A stretch of 39,701 bases of DNA from JBFWIW01 sp050253535 (GCA_050253535.1 JBFWIW010000020.1:1-39701); one strand, 5' to 3'. Shown: positions 23,408-32,252, counted from the stretch's first letter. Notes: generated by a model from the sequence alone, not told the origin. Numbers and translations are program-made.

Positions 23408-23764
23408 TTATTCTGCCTTGTTTTGTTTGGATTCGTTATTCGCTTTTTTTATAGAGCTCAGATTTACACCGCTGCTGTAATCCTTCGAAACAGCAGAAGT
23501 ATTTTCTGCAGATTGAGCATTTACGTTTTTAGCGTTCTGAAACCCCTCATTCCCATAATTGAATGAATTGCTCATGCCACCCTGATTAGAAACGGAATTC
23601 ATTGACTGCTGATTTGCATTTATGGCATCTTCAAGGTTTTGACCGTTGGCTGAAATAGAATTTTTTCCCTGCGAAGATTTTTTATTTAATTTTTTTGCTT
23701 CTTCCAGATTTTTGTCGGTCACATTATTTCTCCTTGCATTTAAAATAAGTCTCATGACTTCCAT
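23408..23764 (-). CDS. Small Asn/Ser/Gln-rich protein, possibly spore-associated
   Basis: A 118-residue hydrophilic protein with no signal or membrane segment. After a short basic start (MRLILNARRNN) it is dominated by Asn, Ser, Gln, Ala and Lys, with stretches such as SMNSVSNQGGMSNSFNYGNE and a basic end. It has no Cys or Trp. The composition recalls gamma-type small acid-soluble spore proteins, but no clear sequence signature is present, so this is only a suggestion. GAGGAG lies 11 bases before ATG 23764; ATG 23755 is an alternative. It has its own terminator. Confidence 0.7.
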   Translation of the reverse strand: MEVMRLILNARRNNVTDKNLEEAKKLNKKSSQGKNSISANGQNLEDAINANQQSMNSVSNQGGMSNSFNYGNEGFQNAKNVNAQSAENTSAVSKDYSSGVNLSSIKKANNESKQNKAE

Positions 23765-23874
23765 TTATATTTTGTCTCCTCATAATTTTTTTATTCTCCC
23801 GTTGCTTAGACCTTATTCTGCCCACGAATTATGATAATTTTCATATATTTTCTCTAAAAATGTCATTTAAGCTA

Positions 23875-23902
23875 TTGTAAAAATTATTTCTTTGTGTATA
23901 AT
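23875..23902 (+). promoter_or_regulatory. Promoter of the degV gene
   Basis: TTGTAA (23875-23880), a 16-base spacer and TATAAT (23897-23902) lie 54 bases before the ATG. Confidence 0.65.
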
Positions 23903-23956
23903 TATAATTTACCAGAGCTGTCGGCTCCGGACTAACGACATTGACAAGGAGCTGTA

Positions 23957-24820
23957 ATGGAACGCATCTGTTTCGTCGCAGATTCAAACAGCGATATCCC
24001 CACTGAAATCTGCAAAGAGCTGGATATCAGAATTTTACCCTTTTCCGTTGAGGTCGACGGCAGGCACTACGTTGAAACCGTATCTTTCACACCGTTGGAG
24101 TATTACGAGATACTTGAAAACGCGAAGGAGATACCCAAGACCTCCGGCCTTTCGCCGACAGCTTTTCTCGAGTGTTTTTGCAGTATGCGGGACGAGGGCT
24201 TTGACTGCCTCATCTGCACGACGATGGCTTCTGTCGGCTCCTCCACATACAGCGCAGCCGTCATCGCGCGCGAATGGTTTTACGAGCAAAATCCGTCCTC
24301 GCCGTTTAGAATACATATCGTCGACTCAAAAAATTATTCGATTGCCTACGGTTGGGGCGTTGTCAGCGCCGCGCGTCTTTATCGTGAAGGCCGAAATGAC
24401 AATGAGATCCTCTCTTTCATGGAGACGTGGTTTGACCGACTCGTATTATACTTCGTTCCTTTTAAGCTCAAATATATTAAAAAATCAGGGCGCATCTCCG
24501 CGGGGGTTCAGATCGTCGGCGACGCGCTGGGGATAAAGCCGATAATCGCCATAAAGTATGGCGAGTTCATAAATGCCGGAAGGGCCCGCGGTATTAAACC
24601 CTCTCTTGGCGCCACGCTGGATATCTTTGCGGAAAAATACGTGCCCGGCACTGATTACATACTTATGCGCGGTATAAACATAGCCGAGGTTGAGTACACT
24701 GCCGCCATTGCGGAAGAGATAGCGGGGCGTCCGCCCGCGGGCATTTTCTTCTGCGGCCCCACAATCACGACGAACACCGGCCCCTATGGCGTCGGTTTAG
24801 GTTATCAAGCAAAAAAATAG
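23957..24820 (+). CDS. DegV family fatty-acid-binding protein
   Basis: A 287-residue DegV/FakB-type protein that binds a fatty acid and can present it to a fatty-acid kinase. The N-terminal VADSNSDIP is the family start, PKTSGLSPTAF replaces the common TSQPS, CTTMASVGSSTYSAA lies where the SSxLSGTY motif falls, and VDSKNYSIAYG and KKSGRIS follow. AAGGAG precedes the ATG. It begins a plus-strand series: the next gene starts 11 bases later and encodes a membrane methyltransferase-like protein, followed by a GH3-type ANL enzyme. This arrangement hints at acyl or lipid chemistry. Confidence 0.93.
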   Translation: MERICFVADSNSDIPTEICKELDIRILPFSVEVDGRHYVETVSFTPLEYYEILENAKEIPKTSGLSPTAFLECFCSMRDEGFDCLICTTMASVGSSTYSAAVIAREWFYEQNPSSPFRIHIVDSKNYSIAYGWGVVSAARLYREGRNDNEILSFMETWFDRLVLYFVPFKLKYIKKSGRISAGVQIVGDALGIKPIIAIKYGEFINAGRARGIKPSLGATLDIFAEKYVPGTDYILMRGINIAEVEYTAAIAEEIAGRPPAGIFFCGPTITTNTGPYGVGLGYQAKK

Positions 24821-24831
24821 GGAGAATCTCT

Positions 24832-25398
24832 ATGTTATGGCTTTTGCTCGGCTGTCTCTCTTTTGCTCCGCTCTATTTATTTGATCTGAACAAGCTCTGC
24901 AGAAAATCCAAAGCCGGAGGCCTTTTGTTCGTGCTCGGTATTTTTGGAATTCTGCTCTGTACCGTTATGGCTTACCTCGGTGGGAGAACGAGTTTTTTTG
25001 TCCCGCGGCCGCTTGCGGTTTTTTTCGGTGCTCTCTCCGCGGTATCGCTCTGTCTCATGTTATACGCGCTGTTTTTCGCGCTTCCGTTCGGCTCGACATA
25101 TAAAGACGCCGATACACAAAAGGTTGTATCCACCGGGGTCTATGCCCTCTGCCGCCACCCCGGAGTTATTTTTTTCTTTTTTTGGTATCTCTTTCTGTGG
25201 CTCGCAACGGGGAAACCGTTGCTCCTTGTCTGCGCCGCAGTATTTACGGCGATGGATGTTGTGCACGTCTGGGTGCAGGACAGATACCTCTTCCCGCGTT
25301 CGCTCACCGGATATGCGGAGTACCAGAAGGCCACGCCGTTTCTGATACCGAACCGCAAATCGATATCGGCCTTTTTTAAAACCTGGAAAATTTTTTAG
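24832..25398 (+). CDS. Isoprenylcysteine carboxyl-methyltransferase-like membrane protein
   Basis: A 188-residue membrane protein with five hydrophobic segments. The C-terminal half has the ICMT/phospholipid-methyltransferase pattern: STGVYALCRHPG, then a membrane helix, then an aromatic DRYLFPRSLTGYAEYQKATP and LIPN. The Arg-His-Pro and the downstream Glu are typical SAM-site residues. Bacterial members are often left as isoprenylcysteine carboxyl methyltransferase family, with unknown substrates. GGGAG lies upstream of the ATG. It is closely linked to the DegV gene and likely cotranscribed with it and the GH3-type gene 39 bases downstream. Confidence 0.82.
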   Translation: MLWLLLGCLSFAPLYLFDLNKLCRKSKAGGLLFVLGIFGILLCTVMAYLGGRTSFFVPRPLAVFFGALSAVSLCLMLYALFFALPFGSTYKDADTQKVVSTGVYALCRHPGVIFFFFWYLFLWLATGKPLLLVCAAVFTAMDVVHVWVQDRYLFPRSLTGYAEYQKATPFLIPNRKSISAFFKTWKIF

Positions 25399-25437
25399 TC
25401 TCTGCTTTTTCTGACTGACACCGAAAGGAGGGCCGCC

Positions 25438-27036
25438 GTGAACCTGGATCATGATCTTAAAACTCGAAAGTATGCGCAAATATGGCAGGAGTACTGCGGC
25501 TTTCTTGACCTCTCCATGGAAGAGTACATGGAGACGCAGTACCGCCTGATGCGGGAACAGATCGCGCTGTATTCCGGCTGCCGTCTGGGAAAACGGATAA
25601 TGGGGGACGATCCCCCGAAAACCATAGCTGAGTTCCGGAAAAAGGTGCCGCTCACTCACTATGATGACTACGCAGATATACTTCTGCAAAAACGTGTGGA
25701 AGATCTCCCCGCCGAACCCGCCATCTGGATAGAGACAACGTGGGAGGGCGGAAAGAATCCGAAAAAGGTGGCGCCCTACACGCACAGCATGGTGGAAAAC
25801 CACCGCGGCACTATAATTTCCGTACTGATTTTCGCTACGAGCGACAGAAAGGGGCATTTCTCCCTGCGCCCGAATCAGAACTGCCTTTTTGGGATGGCGC
25901 CTCTGCCTTACTTTACCGGACTCATACCCTACGTTCTCGATGGACAGCTCTCCGCCAATTTCATGCCGGATGCGAGCGCCGCAACACGTCTCAGTTTCTC
26001 GGCACGCAATAAAGAGGGTTTTAAGCTCGGTCTTTTGCGCGGAGTAGATATTTTTGTCGGAATGAGCAGCGTCCTCTCCCGCATGAGTGAGCTCTTCGCA
26101 GAAGGCGGCAGCAGCGGTAAAAATAAGCTTCTAGGCGCTTCTCCAAAGATGGTATACCGTCTGATAAGGGCAAAAGCTCTCTCCCGAGAGCAGGGGAACA
26201 CCCCAATTCTGCCCAAAAACGTCTGGAAACCGAAGGGGCTTATATGCGGCGGAACCGACTCCCCCGCCTTTAAGAAAAAAATTGAACACTACTGGGGTAT
26301 ACGCCCTCTTGAGATGTTCGGAGGGACGGAACCTACCTGCGTCGCGACTGAGACATGGGCGAAGGACGGTATGATCTTTTTCCCGGAGGTGTGCTTTTAC
26401 GAGTTCATCCCTGAGGCAGAAATGGAACACAGTATCGCGGACCCCTCATACTCGCCCAGAACCTTCCTTATGGACGAGGTCAAAGCCGGCGAAAAATATG
26501 AGCTCGTCATATCGAATTTCAAGGGTGGAGCGTTCATGCGCTACCGCGTGGGAGATGTATTCCGTTGTATTTCGACAAAAAACGAAGTGGACGGCATAGA
26601 TTTCCCGCAGTTTGCATACGTCGACCGCATACCGACTGTAATAGACATCGCGGGTTTCACGCGTGTCACTGAAAATACAGTGCAGGCAACGATAGCGGCT
26701 TCCGGGCTCGACATTATAAATTGGTTTGCCGTAAAGGAATTCAGCGACGACAACAGGCCTTATATGCACTTCTTCGCAGAACTCGGTGAAAAAGCAATCA
26801 CGAGCGGCGCAGTCGCGGCGGACATTATAAGAGAACACCTCTCGGTCTATTTCCGGTACATCGACGCCGACTATCAGGATCTCAAAAAAATGCTGGGCAT
26901 AGACCCGCTTATGGTCACGATACTTCCATCCGGTACGATTGCGGCTTTTGAAAATGGATCCGGCCGCAAAGTCCGGCATATGAACCCCTCCCACTACGAC
27001 GTCACCGAGATGGAGCACATATCCGGTCTGAGATAG
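25438..27036 (+). CDS. GH3 family acyl-acid-amido-synthetase-like protein
   Basis: A 532-residue protein of the GH3 branch of the ANL adenylating superfamily. In plants GH3 enzymes join amino acids to acyl acids through an acyl-adenylate; bacterial members have unknown products. ANL/GH3 motifs seen are LEMFGGTEPTC (adenine motif), GGAFMRYRVGDVFRC (ribose-binding Asp) and a C-terminal GRKVRHM segment. The phosphate loop is odd: ETTWEGGKNPKK stands where S/T-S-G-T-T-G-G-x-x-K is expected, so ATP binding may be weakened. The GTG start has AAAGGAGG nearby. It sits in a cluster with DegV and an ICMT-like protein. Confidence 0.85.
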   Translation: MNLDHDLKTRKYAQIWQEYCGFLDLSMEEYMETQYRLMREQIALYSGCRLGKRIMGDDPPKTIAEFRKKVPLTHYDDYADILLQKRVEDLPAEPAIWIETTWEGGKNPKKVAPYTHSMVENHRGTIISVLIFATSDRKGHFSLRPNQNCLFGMAPLPYFTGLIPYVLDGQLSANFMPDASAATRLSFSARNKEGFKLGLLRGVDIFVGMSSVLSRMSELFAEGGSSGKNKLLGASPKMVYRLIRAKALSREQGNTPILPKNVWKPKGLICGGTDSPAFKKKIEHYWGIRPLEMFGGTEPTCVATETWAKDGMIFFPEVCFYEFIPEAEMEHSIADPSYSPRTFLMDEVKAGEKYELVISNFKGGAFMRYRVGDVFRCISTKNEVDGIDFPQFAYVDRIPTVIDIAGFTRVTENTVQATIAASGLDIINWFAVKEFSDDNRPYMHFFAELGEKAITSGAVAADIIREHLSVYFRYIDADYQDLKKMLGIDPLMVTILPSGTIAAFENGSGRKVRHMNPSHYDVTEMEHISGLR

Positions 27037-27170
27037 ACCGGATAATAAAAAACCTCACATGAGAAATTTTTTTCGTATCAAATTTGGCTGCCGCTTAAGC
27101 GACGAGAAATTGGCGTATTCAATGATTGTGTAAATTCTTTCAAACTAATCACTGAAAGGAGGAGATACCG

Positions 27171-29753
27171 GTGTTATATAACATAATCTTCTGGGGCATA
27201 CCTATTTTTAGCCTCGTCATGTATCTCTTCCTCACCTTTTTCTTCGCAATATCCAAGAAAGACCGCTCTATACTGGCCTTCCAGCCCATTCTTTTCACGT
27301 TTATAGTGTGGGTGTCCTCGTCTCTTCTGATGAAGCTGGATTTCCTGCCCAGTCCCCTTTTCTGGAACCATATGATGATGACGGCGGTCTTTATCAGCAC
27401 CCCCCTGCTCTACATATTCGTATCCGTGTTTACAAGCACAGTCCGTCCTATAAGGATAGCTATATTTATCATCCCGAACATACTGCTCATCGTCGTGAAC
27501 TGGATGGATCTCGTCGTCAAGAGCTCCGAGGCAGTAAAAACCTACATAACAACGGCCTCCGGGAATATCATACCCCATACAGAGTTTGTCTATCAGCTCG
27601 GATCGTGGGCTATACCGGCGTATATCATAATGCTCTTCACCATTGTCGCCAATATTATTAAAGTGCACAACTGCGTAACCATACATAAGTTCGATTACAA
27701 ACAAATGAAGCCTATAATTGTCGGCATGATCCTGGTTTTCTGCGGCCACCTATGCAACCTGCTGCCCACGATAGGCAAATATCCCATAGACATTCTGGCG
27801 ACGGCTATCCTCGGCATGGGTATGACTCTTGCTATCTACCGCTACAGGATGCTGGAAATGCGGTTTATGATCACGCGAGGCGTCATCTATTCCGCCTTCA
27901 CTGTCCTGCTCATGGGCACGTACGTCGCCATTGTACTGTTTGCGGATAAACTCTTCAACGCGAACAACATTATCGGGTCGACTAAATACCTCATTCCTGC
28001 GGTGGCCCTGCTTATAGCGCTTTTGTTTCAGCCCATTTTTGCCCTTGCCAGCAAGATCTCAGACTATGTATGCCATCGCTCGGAGTACAGCCAGCGGAAC
28101 GCGCTGAAAGAATTCAGCATCATCATATCCGACAACCTCAGTCTTCCGGACATTTCTATACAGCTTATTGAAGCCATCGACCGCGCGATGAACTCGCAGA
28201 AGGCCTGCCTTCTCCTGCTTGATCGGGACACCGGAGGATACTATACTTTCAAGACGGCAAACGCAATCTCCCGCATGGATATTCGCCTCACCGCTGAATG
28301 CCCCATCGTCCGTCAGCTGAAAGAGCGTAAGCAGTGTATCACAGCGCGCGAAATTGAGATGCGCGCGCAATACAAGTCTTTGTGGGATGAAGAGCGGCGA
28401 ATGATACGAGACAACAACGCGGAGATTTTTGTTCCCGTCGTATACCGCAGCGAACTTACCGGAATAATCATACTTGCGCCCAAGCGTAATAATGTCGAAT
28501 ACACTTTGGACGACCTAGACCTCCTTAAATCCTTCGGCGCATCAACCGCCATGGCTATATCCAACGCAATGATGTATGCCAAGGCACGCGAGGACGCATA
28601 CACCGATGACCTCACCGGCGTCTACAACCGCCGTTACCTTTTCAAATATCTGGGCGAGCAGCTCGCCGCCTGCAAGGGCCGCGATATCCTGTCCATTATG
28701 GTAATGGATCTGGACCGCTTTAAGCTCTATAACGAGCTCTACGGTGTAACGGAGGGGGATAAGTCCCTCATCCGTGTGAAAGAGATAATAACTACGACCG
28801 TTGACAACCACGGTATAGTAGCCCGTTTTTCGGGCGGGCAATTCATCGCCGTTATGCCCGGAGTCGATTCATCCCGTGCTTTCGAGCTCGCGGACGGTAT
28901 ACGTCTCAAGATACAGAAGGCCTTTCTTGACGGCGAGAGCATCACAAAGCAGTTTCTCACCATAAGTACCGGTATATGTACCTACCCCGTGTGCGCCGCA
29001 GATGAGGAAAATCTCATAAAACGCGCTAGCATCGCTCTTATGAGCGCAAAGGAGAACGGCCGCAACTGTACCGTTATCTACACTCCCTCACAAAAAAATA
29101 CTCCCGTCTCCATACCGGACGACGACAGACATAATCTCCGGGCAACGGTCTATGCGCTGACCGCCGCCATCGACGCTAAAGATCACTATACGTTTGGCCA
29201 CTCGCTGAACGTCGCAAAATATGCCTCCATCCTGGCCGGACATATTGGTCTCGACAAACACCACGCGGATATGGTCTATGAAGCCGGCCTTCTGCACGAC
29301 GTGGGAAAGATTGGCATACCCGAATACGTTCTTACAAAAAGCGAGCGCCTTACAAATGAGGAGTACGGTATCATAAAAAAACATGTCGATATTTCCATAA
29401 ACATTGTGAAGCACCTGCCGAACATGACACAGGTCGTCCCCGCTGTAACCGGCCACCACGAGCGTTGGGACGGCAGGGGATATCCCCGCGGCATAGCAGG
29501 AGACGCAATCCCCGTAGAGGCGCGGTGCCTCGCCATAGCGGATGCGTTTGACGCCATAACCTCCGCCCGTCCTTACAAAACGCACCTGACCGTCGATTAC
29601 GCGCTCTGCGAGATCGAAAAAAACATGGGTACGCAGTTTGACCCATATCTCGCCAAGGTTTTTATCCACCTCGTGCGCGACGGTACCATCCCCGTGAGCC
29701 CGACGATGGCGCTGTCCGAAGCAGTCTCCGCCATGCCAGATTTTGTCCGCTGA
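27171..29753 (+). CDS. 7TM-GAF-GGDEF(degenerate)-HD-GYP cyclic-di-GMP phosphodiesterase
   Basis: An 860-residue membrane signalling protein. Seven hydrophobic segments (about 1-245) resemble the 7TM sensor of histidine kinases. A GAF domain follows (about 310-460), then a GGDEF domain (about 475-625) and a C-terminal HD-GYP domain (about 640-850). In the GGDEF domain the active motif is SGGQF (residues 554-558) and no RxxD inhibitory site precedes it, so cyclase activity is unlikely. The HD-GYP part is intact: HDVGK near 709, then GHHERWDGRGYPRG and AIADAFDAI. It should hydrolyse c-di-GMP in response to a membrane ligand. The GTG start has AAAGGAGG upstream. Confidence 0.93.
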   Translation: MLYNIIFWGIPIFSLVMYLFLTFFFAISKKDRSILAFQPILFTFIVWVSSSLLMKLDFLPSPLFWNHMMMTAVFISTPLLYIFVSVFTSTVRPIRIAIFIIPNILLIVVNWMDLVVKSSEAVKTYITTASGNIIPHTEFVYQLGSWAIPAYIIMLFTIVANIIKVHNCVTIHKFDYKQMKPIIVGMILVFCGHLCNLLPTIGKYPIDILATAILGMGMTLAIYRYRMLEMRFMITRGVIYSAFTVLLMGTYVAIVLFADKLFNANNIIGSTKYLIPAVALLIALLFQPIFALASKISDYVCHRSEYSQRNALKEFSIIISDNLSLPDISIQLIEAIDRAMNSQKACLLLLDRDTGGYYTFKTANAISRMDIRLTAECPIVRQLKERKQCITAREIEMRAQYKSLWDEERRMIRDNNAEIFVPVVYRSELTGIIILAPKRNNVEYTLDDLDLLKSFGASTAMAISNAMMYAKAREDAYTDDLTGVYNRRYLFKYLGEQLAACKGRDILSIMVMDLDRFKLYNELYGVTEGDKSLIRVKEIITTTVDNHGIVARFSGGQFIAVMPGVDSSRAFELADGIRLKIQKAFLDGESITKQFLTISTGICTYPVCAADEENLIKRASIALMSAKENGRNCTVIYTPSQKNTPVSIPDDDRHNLRATVYALTAAIDAKDHYTFGHSLNVAKYASILAGHIGLDKHHADMVYEAGLLHDVGKIGIPEYVLTKSERLTNEEYGIIKKHVDISINIVKHLPNMTQVVPAVTGHHERWDGRGYPRGIAGDAIPVEARCLAIADAFDAITSARPYKTHLTVDYALCEIEKNMGTQFDPYLAKVFIHLVRDGTIPVSPTMALSEAVSAMPDFVR

Positions 29754-29858
29754 TTGAGCTATAAGAAAGCAGCCCTGCCGTTAGACGGGTGTCCGTAAGA
29801 CAGTAATCCACCAAAACTGCACATATGGCATCTGTCAGGCGGGATTGGGTAATAAATA

Positions 29859-29901
29859 AAATACGCTGTACCCGGTACGAAAAACCGGGTACAGCGTATT
29901 T
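29859..29901. terminator. Terminator downstream of the HD-GYP gene, usable on both strands
   Basis: A perfect 18-bp stem AAATACGCTGTACCCGGT and its complement is followed by TTTTTC on the plus strand and by TTTTATTTATT on the minus strand. The region 29754-29858 before it is an untranslated tail with small hairpins (CCGT/ACGG). Confidence 0.9.
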
Positions 29902-29994
29902 TTCATTTTCAACTTATTCGCTATTTTCTCTTTTTCTTTCCCTATCCATACGACAGATGCGGGCCTGCTTTGCCACGCCAGATATAGTAACTTT

Positions 29995-30198
29995 TCATGT
30001 GTTCGGATTTCTGAGTATCCCGACCAACACCACAAATTCTTCCTTTGACAGTGCACTATTGGGTATCCCAAGCTGGATAAGAAATATCCGGGCTTTCTTT
30101 TCGCCCTCGCTGCTCTCATAGCTGATGGCCTCTCGCAGGCGTTTTTGAATATCCGCTGCCGGAGTGCCTTCATCTGCCGTTGTTCTGTCCTTTTTGTG
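29995..30198 (-). pseudogene. 3' remnant of an unidentified gene (about 67 codons)
   Basis: On the minus strand an open frame ending at TGA 29995 reads like genuine protein: DIQKRLREAISYESSEGEKK, then ARIFLIQLGIPNSALSKEEF, then VVLVGILRNPNT. Upstream of about 30198 the frame loses protein character and no ribosome site is present, because the padR promoter region begins there. The terminator at 29859-29901 has the right polarity for it. I cannot name the family. It looks like the tail of an older gene cut off when the padR module was placed here. Aside from this fragment, nothing else is supported between 29902 and 30241. Confidence 0.45.
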
Positions 30199-30241
30199 CC
30201 CCGTATGGAACAGCGTTGCACCGGCGAACAAACAATTATTA

Positions 30242-30299
30242 TTGACATCCAAAAACAAAAGCAGTATAATATCGATGCACGATATCGATAGGCGATATT
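30242..30299 (+). promoter_or_regulatory. padR promoter with overlapping operator
   Basis: TTGACA (30242-30247), a 17-base spacer and TATAAT (30265-30270). Overlapping the -10 box and the start of transcription is an inverted repeat, AATATCG (30268-30274) with CGATATT (30293-30299), enclosing a second ATATCGAT. This is a likely PadR autoregulatory site. Confidence 0.75.
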
Positions 30300-30321
30300 G
30301 AAAACGTAAGCGGGGGTCACA

Positions 30322-30633
30322 ATGAAAAACATAGTACGAGGGCCGCTGACAGAACCCATGTTTTATGTGCTGATGGCCTTTTTGAAGCAGGATATGTGCG
30401 GCATTGATATTACGGAATATGTGAATCGGCGCACCGGCGGCCGCGTACAACTTGGCCCGGGTACGCTCTATACGATACTGGCAAAATTTCAGGAGGATGG
30501 GCTGATTGAAGAGGTCGCTGTGGATGGCCGCAAGCGAACTTACCGTCTGACGGGTAAAGGCAGAGAGACCTATATGGAGGAGTTGGAACGCCTGCAGAAG
30601 TGCTTACAAGATGGGGAGGCTGCGCTGCGATGA
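30322..30633 (+). CDS. PadR family transcriptional regulator
   Basis: A 103-residue winged-helix repressor of the PadR type. The N-terminal MKNIVRGPLTEPMFYVLMAF and GGRVQLGPGTLYTILAKFQE, with recognition helix LGPGTLYTIL, and the wing EVAVDGRKRTYRLTGKG are characteristic. A short C-terminal dimerisation helix follows. Members commonly pair with DUF2812 genes, as here, where TGA and ATG overlap as ATGA. The palindrome on its own promoter suggests autoregulation released by a ligand such as a membrane-active compound. The ribosome site is GGGGG seven bases before the ATG. Confidence 0.94.
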   Translation: MKNIVRGPLTEPMFYVLMAFLKQDMCGIDITEYVNRRTGGRVQLGPGTLYTILAKFQEDGLIEEVAVDGRKRTYRLTGKGRETYMEELERLQKCLQDGEAALR

Positions 30634-31781
30634 GTAAAAAAAGCTGTTGGAAGCTGATACCGGTCAACGGATATGACATTTCCGCCATCGAGCGCTACTT
30701 AGAGCGCATGGCGGCGCAGGGGCTCCTTTTTTCAATGACCGCCGGCCCGCTCACTTTCTTCCGCCGTGAGGAACCCAAAGCGCTGCAGTTCCATCTGGAG
30801 CCGATGCTCGGTAAGGCCGAAGAAGATCCTGAGCTCAATGCGCTGTATGAGGACGCCGGCTGGCAGTATCTTGGTATGTTTCGGAACAATTACTTTGTCT
30901 TTGTAACGGAGAACCTGGAGGCGAAAGCCCATACCGACCCCGAAGCGCTGGACTATGTGCTAAAGTGCTTTTCCAAACAAAAGCGCCTCAGCGGACTTGG
31001 ATTGCTGGCGCTCAACTTTTTCCTGCTCTCACTCTATCATCGCGGCTGGCCGGGCGGTATTGGCTGGGTCTATCTGCAATATTTCCCGGTGGAAACCATC
31101 AGCAAATATCCGGTGCTGCCCCTGCTTCTGTCTGTATTGGGCCTTGTTCTGCTGGACCTTTCCTATCTGCTGGGGCTGCTGTGTCTGCGCCGCTGCCGCA
31201 CCGGAAAAAGCGCGGGCAGGGTATCCCGTTCCGGTTGGCTTCTGGCGGCGGGCATCCTTGTTCTGATTCCTGTGGTGCTGAACACCACTCAGCTGTTCTC
31301 CGGGCTGGATTATCGGCCATATGACTTGGCTGACTCCAGTTTTGTTACGCTAAGCGAAATTGAAGGGCCGGAATTTCATCTCACCGGTGACTACATGAAT
31401 AACATGGACTATATTTCCCACGGAGGCACCCTGCTCGACCCGGAAAACTGGTATTTCCGGCAATATGGAGCCTACTCCCATTTCGACGGCGGGATTGATA
31501 TGGGCGATGTTCCGCACCTGATTTTGTCCATTACCCGCTATCCCATGGATGCGCTGGCGGAAAAACGCGTACAGGAGTGGTGTACCTATAGAGCCGGGGA
31601 GGAGAACTATCAAAATCTGGCGCCTGTCGATGGCCTGGATGAGATTTACCTACTGCGGGACGGTGAAATTAGCTATCTCGTTTTACGCCGGGGCGGAACC
31701 GTCCTGCGGGCGGACTATCAGGGAGACAAGGACCTGAGTGAATTTCTCGAACGCTTTGCACAGATGCTGCAAGATTTATAA
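30630..31781 (+). CDS. DUF2812 membrane protein
   Basis: A 383-residue protein with an N-terminal DUF2812 domain (about 1-110): KLIPVNGYDISAIERYLERM and YEDAGWQYLGMFRNNYFVF are characteristic. Three hydrophobic segments follow (about 118-220), then a C-terminal extracytoplasmic domain of about 155 residues. The ATG overlaps the padR stop. DUF2812 proteins under PadR control are common in Firmicutes, and their function is not established; a role in sensing membrane stress or antibiotics is a frequent guess. The second DUF2812 gene starts 43 bases downstream. Confidence 0.88.
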   Translation: MSKKSCWKLIPVNGYDISAIERYLERMAAQGLLFSMTAGPLTFFRREEPKALQFHLEPMLGKAEEDPELNALYEDAGWQYLGMFRNNYFVFVTENLEAKAHTDPEALDYVLKCFSKQKRLSGLGLLALNFFLLSLYHRGWPGGIGWVYLQYFPVETISKYPVLPLLLSVLGLVLLDLSYLLGLLCLRRCRTGKSAGRVSRSGWLLAAGILVLIPVVLNTTQLFSGLDYRPYDLADSSFVTLSEIEGPEFHLTGDYMNNMDYISHGGTLLDPENWYFRQYGAYSHFDGGIDMGDVPHLILSITRYPMDALAEKRVQEWCTYRAGEENYQNLAPVDGLDEIYLLRDGEISYLVLRRGGTVLRADYQGDKDLSEFLERFAQMLQDL

Positions 31782-31824
31782 AATAAAAAGGATGCGCTCA
31801 AAATGAGCAGAAAAGGAGACATCT

Positions 31825-32252
31825 GTGAAAACGGTTTACAAGATACTTCCCGTATCCCTATATGATATCCCCGGTCTGGAACAGTGGCTGGAGGAACAGG
31901 CCGGCCTTGGCCTTTCTCCCACCCATCTGGGCTCCTATGCCGCTTTTACCCGAGATGGCGTGCCCGGTACGCGGTATCGGCTGGAACCCTGGAGGAAAGC
32001 AGGAACCGAACCGGCCCCGGAGCAGTTGGAGCTGTATCACAATGCCGGTTGGGAATACGCCTTCCCCATCGCCCGTGCCTACTTCCTCTTTTACACGACA
32101 GACCCGGACGCTCCGGAGCTTCATTCAGACCTTGCCACCCGTGGTCAGTCTCTGGACCACTTGGCAAAGCAAGTCAAAAGCGCCAGAGTTAAACGCCTGA
32201 TCATTCCGGTTCTTGCGGTTGTAATGCTGTTGGCTGCGCCGCTCTGGCCGGC
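31825..32252 (+). CDS. Second DUF2812 protein, cut by assembly gap
   Basis: The first 142 codons of another DUF2812 protein, with the same opening plan as its neighbour: KILPVSLYDIPGLEQWLEEQ, then the YHNAGWEYAFPIARAYFLFY segment. A membrane helix (about 125-142) runs into the run of N, so the C-terminal part is missing. The GTG start has AAAAGGAG upstream. It is a divergent tandem paralogue of the preceding gene. The sequence right after the gap does not resume a DUF2812 protein; a terminator-like hairpin lies there instead. Confidence 0.85.

Noticed and set aside
25060..25857. 265-codon minus-strand open frame
   Set aside because: It lies antisense across the ICMT-like and GH3 genes, has no ribosome site and shows odd residue composition; the plus-strand genes have clear family motifs.
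26446..27018. 190-codon minus-strand frame, and a similar 193-codon frame at 29088-29669
   Set aside because: Both are shadows of the GH3 and HD-GYP genes on the opposite strand.
27037..27170. c-di-GMP riboswitch upstream of the HD-GYP gene
   Set aside because: The conserved GEMM core is not present; only a CGCTTAAGCG palindrome is seen.
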